Part shown: in pieces, positions 1-6,610 of the stretch
Layout: each line of letters begins with the position of its first letter
Numbering within the stretch: the stretch's first letter is position 1
From: Chloroflexota bacterium
GTDB taxonomy: Bacteria > Chloroflexota > Anaerolineae > UBA4142 > SHND01
NCBI GenBank assembly: GCA_016209205.1
Contig: JACQWQ010000204.1
Coordinates: 1 to 39,432 of the forward strand
Direction: 5' to 3'
DNA length: 39,432 bases
Position numbers and translations under genes: made by a program
Notes under the pieces: model-generated
Seen by the model: the letters and a program-made list of their open reading frames with translations, nothing else
Told to the model about the DNA's origin: nothing
Database searches by the model: none

Positions 1-223
1 AGCCGCAGGTATACTCATGGTGGGTCTCTCCAGACAATGGATTGGGCAGCACCATCCTTTATACCTGGAAGACCCTTTTGTGTCCAAATGAGCTATGTCC
101 GTCACCGGCTGGTTTGAAATTGCCTTAAGTTGACACTAATGAATAACAATGCTTATAGAGACAAAGTCAGGACCAAAATACTTCAAGGTCTTGGTGGTGT
201 AGCATAGCTGAGGAGCACTTGGC
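1..223. other. Left edge, no gene recognised
   Basis: All three forward frames run only 30 to 42 codons from the window edge before stops (near 92-94, 112-114 and 124-126), so at most the last residues of a gene cut by the edge could lie here. None of the translations resembles a family I know. The base composition is less GC-rich than the genes that follow. An AGGAG ribosome binding site for the next gene is at 211-215. Confidence 0.4.
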
Positions 224-1006
224 ATGTCCGAACCATCCTCCCTTTACATGCGCGTTACACTGACGCAGGAGAACTTGAACGCGCTTTATGCAAGCGCGGC
301 GGCGCTGCCAAAACATTATGACGATTGGCTGGCGTGGTTGGCGACGAAAAAATTTCACGGCGCCATTACGACCGCGGATATTCAAACTATGGACGCCGCG
401 GAGCTAAACACATTCGGCGCGTACATACAAACTTTGGAACGCGCAGCGTGGGCAGGCGCGCGGGCACACTATGACGCGACCACGCGGCGCTGGACGTTCG
501 GCGTTTTGCAGTTGTCGGAAAATTATCGCGACTTTGTACAGGCGTTGGCAATTTTGCGCGCCGCCGCGCATTTCAAAAACTTGCCCGGCGATGATTTTAT
601 TTTGATCTATCCGTACATTTGGGGCGACCCGCCGGGCGCCTACGTCGAAATCGCGCAAGCCAGCAGCCGCTTTGTGAATGTCATTCCACCGCCGGCGCTC
701 GCCGAAGCGAACGACGGGCTATACGCCGTGTACACACAAATCACCGCAGGAATGGATCCGGCGAATGTCCGATTCCTGAATGCAGGGGAAAAATATGGCG
801 CTGGAAAAAGTATGCAAGGCGGCCGAGTTACCTGTCGGCGCGAAAAAAGCGTTCGCGTTGTCCGACCGCTTTATCATTTTGTATCATCTGGAAGACGGAT
901 TCTATGCGACGCAGCGACTCTGCACGCACACCTTCACGCCGCTCGACTTGGGCAAAATCATCGGCGGCGAAGTGATTCAATGCCCGCTGCATCGCGCGCG
1001 TTTTGA
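224..1006 (+). CDS. Unrecognised soluble protein, 3' end doubtful
   Basis: The ATG at 224 follows an AGGAG eight bases upstream. About the first 183 codons look like a normal soluble, mixed helical protein with several Trp and Tyr residues. I do not recognise the family and see no signal peptide or membrane segment. The last ~70 codons are Arg/His-rich and lie over the start of the Rieske gene in another frame, which is typical of out-of-frame read-through. A TGA in the +1 frame at 777-779 sits directly before the next gene, so the real product may end near residue 184 (after the residues NVRF). That would require a one-base indel near 776, either a mutation or a sequencing error. The neighbouring Rieske gene gives no firm clue to function. 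Confidence 0.55.
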   Translation: MSEPSSLYMRVTLTQENLNALYASAAALPKHYDDWLAWLATKKFHGAITTADIQTMDAAELNTFGAYIQTLERAAWAGARAHYDATTRRWTFGVLQLSENYRDFVQALAILRAAAHFKNLPGDDFILIYPYIWGDPPGAYVEIAQASSRFVNVIPPPALAEANDGLYAVYTQITAGMDPANVRFLNAGEKYGAGKSMQGGRVTCRREKSVRVVRPLYHFVSSGRRILCDAATLHAHLHAARLGQNHRRRSDSMPAASRAF

Positions 1007-1181
1007 GATTCGCACGGGCGCGGTGAAACGCTGGGCAAATTTTCCGCTGGGCATTCAACTGCTGAATCCGGTGCGCGGCGAAAAGGATTTGACGACCTAT
1101 CGCGTCGTTGTGAAACGCGGCGCGGTGTATGTAGAGATCGAGGCGGAGCCAGCGGATGAGGGAAGCGAAAAAGTTGTATAA
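795..1181 (+). CDS. Rieske [2Fe-2S] ferredoxin-type protein
   Basis: This is a 128-residue soluble Rieske protein, expected to carry electrons through a [2Fe-2S] cluster. The two cluster motifs are visible: Cys43-Thr-His45 and Cys63-Pro-Leu-His66, 17 residues apart, as in NirD/BphF-type Rieske ferredoxins. The length fits a stand-alone ferredoxin rather than a dioxygenase alpha subunit or a cytochrome bc1 Rieske subunit, and there is no N-terminal membrane anchor. Two ATGs are in frame (780 and 795); the second has AGGGG at 783-787 and is preferred. The disulfide-forming cysteines of high-potential bc1-type Rieske proteins are absent, so a lower-potential protein is likely. The redox partner is not in the window. 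Confidence 0.88.
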   Translation: MALEKVCKAAELPVGAKKAFALSDRFIILYHLEDGFYATQRLCTHTFTPLDLGKIIGGEVIQCPLHRARFEIRTGAVKRWANFPLGIQLLNPVRGEKDLTTYRVVVKRGAVYVEIEAEPADEGSEKVV

Positions 1182-1212
1182 TGACCGTCGCGATTGCATG
1201 AGGAGGATAGCT

Positions 1213-1485
1213 ATGAAAAAAGTGCGGATGTTCCGTCTTTCAGAATACGTGGAGGCGGCGCTCAAACTCGCTGAATACGAACGCGATGAGGATGGCGGGG
1301 TTGTTGCGCAGGTTCCAAATGCGTCAGGTTTTTTTTCGCAAGGCGATACATTCGAAGAAGCGCGCGAAAATTTGCGGGATGCGATCGAAGGGGTAGTGAT
1401 ACTGGCGCTTCAACTCGGTTGGCAGGTCCCGGAAATTGAAGGTGTGACGATCGAGGAACGCGATGCCGAAACTCTCCCCGCTTAA
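1213..1485 (+). CDS. hicB: HicB-like antitoxin
   Basis: This 90-residue protein has the HicB partial RNase H-like fold signature: an acidic beta-strand region with DEDGGVVAQVP, followed by FEEARENLRDAIEG. It should neutralise the HicA-like mRNA interferase encoded directly downstream. An in-frame start at 1156 is possible, but the ATG at 1213 follows a perfect AGGAGG at 1201-1206 and is chosen. The stop overlaps the next gene by 23 bases, so the pair is translationally coupled. A TATAAT at 1177-1182 overlaps the stop codon of the Rieske gene and may be the -10 element of the pair. No C-terminal DNA-binding domain is evident, unlike many longer HicB proteins. Confidence 0.85.
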   Translation: MKKVRMFRLSEYVEAALKLAEYERDEDGGVVAQVPNASGFFSQGDTFEEARENLRDAIEGVVILALQLGWQVPEIEGVTIEERDAETLPA

Positions 1486-1687
1486 ACCGCAACAACTCAT
1501 CCAGAAATTGCGTGTATTGGGCTATGAAGGCCCTTTTCCCGGCGGGCGGCACGTTCTCATGATCCATCGAACGACGCGCAAAGTAATTCCGATTCCGATG
1601 CACAAAGGGAAAGACATCAAGGTGGGACTGATTCGCTCGATCATTCGCGAAGTGGAAATCACGCTCGACGAATGGAATAATTTGTAG
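1463..1687 (+). CDS. hicA: HicA-like (YcfA) toxin, mRNA interferase
   Basis: This is a 74-residue basic protein of the HicA/YcfA double-stranded-RNA-binding-like fold. The family acts as a translation-dependent mRNA interferase. The catalytic-His region is visible as GGRH with His30, followed by VLMIHRTTRK, the HKGKDIK loop, and the C-terminal helix with LIRSIIREVEI. The gene overlaps the HicB-like gene by 23 bases. The order is antitoxin then toxin, the reverse of the classical hicA-hicB arrangement but common in some phyla. A terminator-like hairpin follows. Confidence 0.87.
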   Translation: MPKLSPLKPQQLIQKLRVLGYEGPFPGGRHVLMIHRTTRKVIPIPMHKGKDIKVGLIRSIIREVEITLDEWNNL

Positions 1688-1693
1688 GATGTA

Positions 1694-1726
1694 CCAGCGG
1701 ACGCGTGAGCGCCCGCTGTTTTGCTT
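1694..1726 (+). terminator. Probable intrinsic terminator after hicBA
   Basis: Arms CAGCGGACGC and GCGCCCGCTG (one mismatch) flank a GTGA loop and are followed by TTTTGCTT. The hairpin lies just after the hicA stop and before the sigma factor gene. Confidence 0.6.
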
Positions 1727-1780
1727 GTGATACATTCCCCGCGCGAGCGTATAATTATGTGAACGCGTTCGCTCAAATGT

Positions 1781-2332
1781 ATGTCTGCGCATGACCAATC
1801 CCTGCGCCGGGTGGGCGCGCTGACGACGGCGAAATTCGACGTGGATTGGAACGCCGTGTATCAACGCGAACTGCCGCGCATCTACAATTATTTTCGCTAT
1901 CGCCTTGGCAATAATGCGCTCGCGGAAGATTTGACTTCTGCGACGTTTGAAAAAGCATGGCGGGCACGCGAACGGTACCGGCGCGACCGGTCCCGCTTTT
2001 CGACGTGGCTGTTTACGATTGCGCGCAATGTTGCCACGGATCACTTGCGCACGCGCCGCCTCGAGGTGTCGCTCGACCACGTGCGCGCCTACCCTTCACC
2101 CGGTTCGCCGCACGAAACCTTTGCGCGCCAAGCGGAGCTGCAACAACTCGGCGCGTTACTGGCGCAATTACCTGACCGCGACCGTGAACTCGTCGCGCTC
2201 AAGTACGGCGCACAACTCAACAATCGCGAAATCGCCAAACACATCGGCATGAGCGAATCGAATGTGGGAACGACGCTGCATCGCATTGTAACCAAGTTGA
2301 GGGAGAGATGGAGCGAGGGAGCGATGGAGTGA
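1781..2332 (+). CDS. ECF-type sigma-70 family RNA polymerase sigma factor
   Basis: This 183-residue extracytoplasmic-function sigma factor has region 2 at about residues 23-90 (IYNYFRYRLGN, then AEDLTSATFEKAW and STWLFTIARNVATDHLR, which contacts the -10 element) and region 4 at about 125-178 (LAQLPDRDRELVALKY followed by the IAKHIGMSESNVGTTLHR helix-turn-helix, which reads the -35 element). A TATAAT at 1750-1755 lies 25 bases upstream. The 3' end is unusual: the last codons (RERWSEGAME) and the stop lie inside a GA-rich repeat. The next gene encodes a membrane-anchored protein that is the natural candidate for its anti-sigma partner. Confidence 0.93.
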   Translation: MSAHDQSLRRVGALTTAKFDVDWNAVYQRELPRIYNYFRYRLGNNALAEDLTSATFEKAWRARERYRRDRSRFSTWLFTIARNVATDHLRTRRLEVSLDHVRAYPSPGSPHETFARQAELQQLGALLAQLPDRDRELVALKYGAQLNNREIAKHIGMSESNVGTTLHRIVTKLRERWSEGAME

Positions 2333-2435
2333 GGGAGCGATGGAGTGAGGGAGTGAATTCTCTCCATCTCCCTTGCTCTCTCGCTCTCTATCTCTCTCGC
2401 TCTCCCTCTCTCCTTTTCTCAATCTCTCCCTCTCA
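2299..2435. repeat. GA-rich / CT-rich imperfect palindrome (family R1)
   Basis: A purine-rich run of GGAGYGA-type units (2299-2355) is followed, after the centre GAATTC, by a pyrimidine-rich run of CTCTCC-type units (2358-2435). The two halves could pair into a long imperfect hairpin. The sigma factor stop codon lies inside it. Similar runs occur inside two genes at about 35261-35314 and 37650-37741. Confidence 0.85.
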
Positions 2436-2450
2436 CACACGAGGTGAAAG

Positions 2451-3440
2451 ATGGACGATGAATTTCTGACCCGGTATCGTGAAAATCCGCGCCCGGAATT
2501 TGCGCGGCAATTACAAGAAAGGATTGAACGACCGATGAAGCTGCAAAAACGAACCATGCGCCAGACGCTGCTGCGTTGGAGTCCCGCGCTGCTCGCGGCG
2601 AGCGTAATTATTGCGGCGGTGCTCGTGTTGACCTTCCCGCCCGCGCAGGCATTGGCGCAAGATTTTCTGAATCTGTTCCGTGTGAAAAAATTCGCGGCGA
2701 TTACGATTGACCCCGCGCGCGTGAATCAACTCGAGAACGCGAATCTCGACATGGAAAAATTGTTCGCCGATAACGTTCAGATCCTCAAGGAACCGGGCAA
2801 ACCGGTCAAGGTCGCGTCCGCGCAAGAAGCCGGCAAACGCGCCGGGTTCGACCTCGCAATCCCGTCCACTTTGCCGCAAGGCGCGAAACTGGAAGCGTAC
2901 GTGCAAGGCGAAGGTTCTACGGTTTTGACGGTAGACACGGAAAAAGCGCAGAGCATTCTCGATACGCTGGGTGTCAACGATGTGCAAATTCCGGCGCAGC
3001 TGAACGGCGCGAAAATTACCGTGACGAAACACGCGGCGGTGGTATTGCACTATACGCTCAAGAAAGGCGCCGTCACGTTTATGCAAGCGCCCAGCCCCGA
3101 AGTGAATTTGCCGCCCGGCGTGAATCTCGCGCAGCTGGGCGAAATCGCTTTGCGTGTGCTCGGTTTGAGCAAGCAAGAAGCGCATGACTTTGCGCAAAAA
3201 GTGGATTGGAGCAGCACGTTCTTGGTTCCGATTCCTGCAGATGCGGGCGAAGTGCGTCAGGTATCCGTGAACGGCGCAGAAGGTCTGATGATCACGTCGA
3301 ACGGCGCCGCGAAAAACCAGCGCGGGCCTCTCGCACGCGGCGACGCGGTGATTCTCTGGGCAAGCAACGGCATGGTGTATGCGATGGAAGGGAACTCGAA
3401 CGCGGTGGATTTACTGGAACTGGCGAATTCGGTGCAGTGA
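2451..3440 (+). CDS. Membrane-anchored protein, candidate anti-sigma partner
   Basis: This 329-residue protein starts at an ATG preceded by GAGGTG. Its short acidic/basic N-terminus (FLTRYRENPRPEFARQL) is of the kind seen in anti-sigma or sigma-regulator proteins. One transmembrane helix follows at about 43-66, and then a large extracytoplasmic part of about 260 residues of mixed alpha/beta type, resembling DUF4367-like domains. No zinc-binding HxxxCxxC motif is visible, so this is not a classical ZAS anti-sigma factor. Its position directly behind an ECF sigma factor suggests that it holds or tunes that factor and senses an envelope signal. The anti-sigma role is inferred from context. Confidence 0.75.
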   Translation: MDDEFLTRYRENPRPEFARQLQERIERPMKLQKRTMRQTLLRWSPALLAASVIIAAVLVLTFPPAQALAQDFLNLFRVKKFAAITIDPARVNQLENANLDMEKLFADNVQILKEPGKPVKVASAQEAGKRAGFDLAIPSTLPQGAKLEAYVQGEGSTVLTVDTEKAQSILDTLGVNDVQIPAQLNGAKITVTKHAAVVLHYTLKKGAVTFMQAPSPEVNLPPGVNLAQLGEIALRVLGLSKQEAHDFAQKVDWSSTFLVPIPADAGEVRQVSVNGAEGLMITSNGAAKNQRGPLARGDAVILWASNGMVYAMEGNSNAVDLLELANSVQ

Positions 3441-3519
3441 CAGATGAGAGTGCGGGCGTGGCGCGCTGCTTGGCTCCTCGCCCGCACCAAAACTCTTGTC
3501 AGGTTCAGATGGAGGACAC

Positions 3520-3951
3520 ATGACCAATCAGGGCATGTTCAATTGGATTCTGTTCAATAGTTTAGTGTTGTATCTGCCTGTCGCTGCCGTAATCGTATGG
3601 CGAAAGCCCAACGCGTGGCTGCCGCTCATGGCGCTTTTTCTTGGCATCATCGTCGGATGGTTGGACATGAAAAGCACAGAGCCGACCGTCTCGGCGCTTT
3701 TGCTCGTAACCCTTGGGTTTTTCTGTGGCTTTGCCCAGCCCAAACGCGCATGGCTTGTCGGCATTCTACTGGGTGCAGGTGTCCCCGTATTTATTTTTCT
3801 TGCTGCGACGCTTCGACTCACCCAACTGACGATGGTCGAGCAAATCACCAGTCTGGTCGCACTCGTCTTTTCGTTTGGCGGCGCCTACGCAGGTGTCATC
3901 GTCCGGCGCGTGTCGCATAACCAAACGACGCGAGTATTCGAAATGCCGTGA
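3520..3951 (+). CDS. Small polytopic membrane protein of unknown function
   Basis: This 143-residue protein has about four hydrophobic segments (roughly residues 8-25, 32-50, 57-75 and 85-105, with a further apolar stretch at 110-128). A TTG at 3496 is also in frame, but the ATG at 3520 has GGAGG at 3511-3515 and is chosen. The stop TGA (3949-3951) overlaps the GTG start of the ABC ATPase, so it probably belongs to the exporter operon. I do not recognise a family. Confidence 0.75.
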   Translation: MTNQGMFNWILFNSLVLYLPVAAVIVWRKPNAWLPLMALFLGIIVGWLDMKSTEPTVSALLLVTLGFFCGFAQPKRAWLVGILLGAGVPVFIFLAATLRLTQLTMVEQITSLVALVFSFGGAYAGVIVRRVSHNQTTRVFEMP

Positions 3952-4883
3952 ACGCTGCCGCAATCAGAACTCAATTTCTCCGCAAAGAATTCGGACCGAA
4001 AGTTGCCGTCGCCGACCTCACTCTGACTGTCCAGCAGGGTGAGGTTTTTGGCTTTCTCGGACCAAACGGCGCGGGGAAAACGACGAGCATCAAAATGCTG
4101 CTCGGTCTCGTCGCGCCGACGGCGGGCGATGGGCGCGTGCTCGACGCGCCGCTTGGCAATGTCGCGGCGCGCGCGAAAATCGGTTTCTTGCCCGAACACT
4201 TTCGGTTTCAAGATTGGTTGAGCGGACGCGAATTTTTGGATTTGCACGCGCGGTTGTATGGGATTTCAAACGTCAAACGTGAAACGTCAATCAAAGAATT
4301 ATTGAGACGCGTAGACCTGCAAGATGCAAGTGAGCGTAAACTGAAAGAATACAGTAAAGGGATGTTGCAGCGCGTTGGACTCGCCGCCGCGTTGTTAAAC
4401 GAACCCGAATTGGTTTTTCTTGACGAACCCACGTCGGGACTTGACCCGCTGGGTCGGCTCATCGTGCGCGACGTCATCAACGAATTGCGCGCGCAAGGGA
4501 CGTGCGTGTTTCTCAATTCGCACTTGTTAAGTGAAGTCGAAATCACGTGCGACCGCGTGGCGTTTGTCAAAAACGGAAGTGTGATTCGTGAAATGTCTTT
4601 GCGTGATCGAATCGCCGGCGATTCGCCGCCAAACGTCATTGAAATCGAACTCGTCGTGAAAAACATTACGCCGAATTTGTTGCGCGAGTTGGCGCAGTTC
4701 GGAAAAAACGTACAACAGTTGAATGGTGCAATTCATCTGCAAACCGAAAACGAAGCGCGCATCCCCGAACTCAATCGCTGGCTCGTGGCGCAAGGCGTGG
4801 ACGTGTACAAGATCGGTATGGCGAAACCTTCGCTCGAGACTTTGTTCTTGCAAGTGATGGGCGAGGATGCAAGGGCGGGCTAG
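3948..4883 (+). CDS. ABC-2 type exporter, ATP-binding protein
   Basis: This 311-residue cytoplasmic ATPase has Walker A GPNGAGKT (about 39-46), a degenerate signature KGMLQR, Walker B LVFLDEPTSGLDP and a switch His in LNSHLLSE. It resembles the CcmA/NatA-type ATPases that pair with ABC-2 permeases. The GTG start overlaps the previous stop, which implies translational coupling. The permease follows after a short repeat. The C-terminal ~90 residues form the accessory domain usual in this group. The substrate cannot be told from sequence. Confidence 0.93.
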   Translation: MNAAAIRTQFLRKEFGPKVAVADLTLTVQQGEVFGFLGPNGAGKTTSIKMLLGLVAPTAGDGRVLDAPLGNVAARAKIGFLPEHFRFQDWLSGREFLDLHARLYGISNVKRETSIKELLRRVDLQDASERKLKEYSKGMLQRVGLAAALLNEPELVFLDEPTSGLDPLGRLIVRDVINELRAQGTCVFLNSHLLSEVEITCDRVAFVKNGSVIREMSLRDRIAGDSPPNVIEIELVVKNITPNLLRELAQFGKNVQQLNGAIHLQTENEARIPELNRWLVAQGVDVYKIGMAKPSLETLFLQVMGEDARAG

Positions 4884-4923
4884 AGACTGGAGACTGGAGA
4901 CTAGTGTCCAGTCTCCAATCTCC
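4884..4923. repeat. GGAGACT tandem repeat with inverted copy (family R3)
   Basis: Directly after the ATPase stop, the 7-base unit GGAGACT is repeated, followed by an inverted CAGTCTCC arm. The result is a small hairpin between ATPase and permease. Related arrays are at 38159-38232 (inside a gene) and 38970-39002 (in a gene tail). Confidence 0.8.
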
Positions 4924-4931
4924 CTTTAACG

Positions 4932-5774
4932 ATGCGCGGAATCCTTACGATCTCTCAATTGACCATTCACGAAGCATTGCGCAAACGCGTTTTGCTCGCG
5001 GCGTTATTGCTTGGCTTGGCGTTTCTCGTCATTTTCGCGTTGGGCTTTTATTTCATGAATCGCGAAGTGGTGCTGGCGCCGCGCGGTCCGGAAACGCAGG
5101 CGCAGCGCGCGTTGATTTATATTTTTCTGACGATGGCGGGCTTGTACGCCGTCAATTTTTTGATGGTGATGATGGCGGCGCTGCTGCCGGTGGATACGCT
5201 GTCGGGCGAAATTCGTTCGGGCGCGATTCAATCGCTCGTGACGAAACCGCTGCGCCGCGCGGAAATCGTCTTGGGCAAGTGGCTCGGCTTTTGGGTGATT
5301 CTCGCGGGCTATCTGGCTTTGATGGCGGGCGGAGTGCTGCTCATCGTGTACGTCATTTCCAACACCACGCCGCCGAATGTTTGGATGGGATTGTCGTTGA
5401 TGCTGCTCGAGGCGACGCTGTTGTTGACGCTTTCGATTGCGGGCGGCACGCGCCTGTCAACGTTGGCAAACGGCGTCCTGGTGTTTGGACTGTTCGGGCT
5501 GGCGTTCATCGGCGGGTGGATCGAACAGATCGGCACACTTTTTGCGAATGAAACCGCGCGCAACATCGGCGTCATTGCGAGTTTGCTCGTGCCCAGTGAA
5601 AGTTTGTGGCAGCTCGCAGCATACACAATGCAGCCGCCATTGATGCGCGACCTAAGCATCACCCCCTTTTCGCCCGCATCCGTGCCGAGCAATGCAATGG
5701 TGGTGTGGGCAATCGGATATACGCTGCTTGTGCTGCTGGTCGGTCTGTGGTCGTTCAAAACGCGGGATCTCTAA
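4932..5774 (+). CDS. ABC-2 type exporter, permease
   Basis: This 280-residue membrane protein has about six hydrophobic helices (near 18-40, 65-90, 115-145, 155-175, 180-200 and 252-275). The cytoplasmic segment SGEIRSGAIQSLVTKPLRRAE is typical of ABC-2 permeases, where the family contacts its ATPase. It forms one exporter with the preceding ATP-binding protein. No clear Shine-Dalgarno precedes the ATG at 4932; the R3 repeat occupies that place, so translation may depend on coupling. Confidence 0.9.
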   Translation: MRGILTISQLTIHEALRKRVLLAALLLGLAFLVIFALGFYFMNREVVLAPRGPETQAQRALIYIFLTMAGLYAVNFLMVMMAALLPVDTLSGEIRSGAIQSLVTKPLRRAEIVLGKWLGFWVILAGYLALMAGGVLLIVYVISNTTPPNVWMGLSLMLLEATLLLTLSIAGGTRLSTLANGVLVFGLFGLAFIGGWIEQIGTLFANETARNIGVIASLLVPSESLWQLAAYTMQPPLMRDLSITPFSPASVPSNAMVVWAIGYTLLVLLVGLWSFKTRDL

Positions 5775-5790
5775 AAATTTCGCGCGCCTC

Positions 5791-5820
5791 TTGACATGAA
5801 TGCTTGTTCGGGAGTATAGT
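5791..5820 (+). promoter_or_regulatory. Sigma-70 type promoter of the VOC gene
   Basis: A consensus -35 TTGACA (5791-5796) is separated by 18 bases from TATAGT (5815-5820). It lies in the gap after the ABC permease and reads toward the VOC gene. Confidence 0.8.
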
Positions 5821-5827
5821 ATGCACA

Positions 5828-5841
5828 CGAACAAGTGTTCT
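5828..5841 (+). promoter_or_regulatory. LexA-like (Cheo-type) box at the start site
   Basis: The sequence CGAACAAGTGTTCT matches 13 of 14 positions of the Bacillus-type SOS box CGAACRNRYGTTYC and has the palindromic core GAAC-N4-GTTC. It starts 8 bases after the -10 element, where a repressor would block initiation. An extra half site, TTGTTCG (5804-5810), lies between -35 and -10 and forms an inverted repeat with CGAACAA. Confidence 0.5.
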
Positions 5842-5845
5842 GTTC

Positions 5846-5870
5846 TGTGTACGTACGGGATACGTACACA
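5846..5870 (+). promoter_or_regulatory. 5' UTR hairpin
   Basis: Perfect 10-bp arms TGTGTACGTA and TACGTACACA enclose the loop CGGGA. The hairpin lies in the leader just upstream of the AGAAGGAGG ribosome binding site (5879-5887) and may protect or regulate the mRNA. Confidence 0.6.
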
Positions 5871-5893
5871 TTATTTCCAGAAGGAGGTTTTGC

Positions 5894-6259
5894 ATGTCGC
5901 ACCCGATCGTACATCTTGAACTGGCAGCTCACGACCCCGCTGCGTCCGGCAAATTTTACGCGGACGTGTTCGGATGGAAGATTGAAGTGGACCCCAATTT
6001 CAACTATTACCAGTTCGCCGCCGAAGGCGGACCGGGCGGCGGATTTAATAAGGTCGGCGAATTCAACACGAAAGCCGGAGATGTCATTCCCTACATTGGC
6101 GTGGATGACGTTGACGCCGCGCTGACCAAGATCGAAGCCGCCGGAGGCAAGACCCTGACGCCCAAGAGTGAAATTCCCGGCATCGGCTGGTTCGCCCACT
6201 TTACGGACCCCGGGGGCAATCGCATGGGTCTGTTTGCAGGCACAAATCCGCAAAAATAA
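5894..6259 (+). CDS. VOC (glyoxalase/bleomycin-resistance-like) protein
   Basis: This is a 121-residue protein of the vicinal oxygen chelate superfamily. It has paired beta-alpha-beta-beta-beta units: HLELAAHDPAASGKFYADVFGWKI at the start and IPYIGVDDVDAALTKIEAAGG later, ending in HFTDPGGNRMGLF. The start at 5894 is fixed by AAGGAGG (5881-5887); in-frame codons upstream to 5804 fall inside the promoter and leader. The N-terminal His (HLEL) and late acidic or His positions could hold a metal, but the substrate is unknown. It appears monocistronic, with its own promoter, leader hairpin and terminator. Confidence 0.9.
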   Translation: MSHPIVHLELAAHDPAASGKFYADVFGWKIEVDPNFNYYQFAAEGGPGGGFNKVGEFNTKAGDVIPYIGVDDVDAALTKIEAAGGKTLTPKSEIPGIGWFAHFTDPGGNRMGLFAGTNPQK

Positions 6260-6281
6260 CCGCGCGCGAGATACACCGCAG

Positions 6282-6310
6282 AAACCCCGCCATCGTTTTG
6301 GCGGGGTTTT
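6282..6310 (+). terminator. Intrinsic terminator after the VOC gene
   Basis: Stem CCCCGCC/GGCGGGG (6285-6291 and 6300-6306) with the loop ATCGTTTT, flanked by AAA and TTTT. Confidence 0.88.
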
Positions 6311-6610
6311 CATTGTCGGGGTAGGAATTGTTTCCCTCTCCTGACTTGGGTGCTATGCTCCATCGGACTCGTTTGCGACTTGAAATCCGTGTGGCTCGTT
6401 TACGGTTCCGTTTGGCGGCGCGTACAAAGCTGTACTAACATTGTACGTTTCCATAACCTTTCCTAAACCTTCGCGTGTTACAATAGCGGTGAGCTTGATG
6501 ATCGCTTGAAAAAAAGTTTGGCATAGCTTGGCATACATCGTCGCATGGAACGGGCGTACGTTGAGGCAGTCCACTGCAATCCGCGCCCGTTCTATTTTTT
6601 TTGTGCGGCT
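6311..6610 (+). other. Intergenic region with a second terminator-like hairpin
   Basis: No gene is visible between the VOC terminator and the end of the minus-strand secreted protein. At 6548-6592 the arms GAACGGGCG and CGCCCGTTC enclose an inner hairpin GCAGT-CC-ACTGC and are followed by TATTTTTTTT. This would terminate a plus-strand transcript although there is no plus-strand coding gene here. A TACAAT at 6479-6484 could be a -10 element, but no good -35 is seen. A small RNA of about 100 bases is possible. Confidence 0.4.

Noticed and set aside
1326..1336. T8 run in hicB as a phase-variation tract
   Set aside because: Frame and length of HicB are normal, and eight T is short enough to occur by chance.
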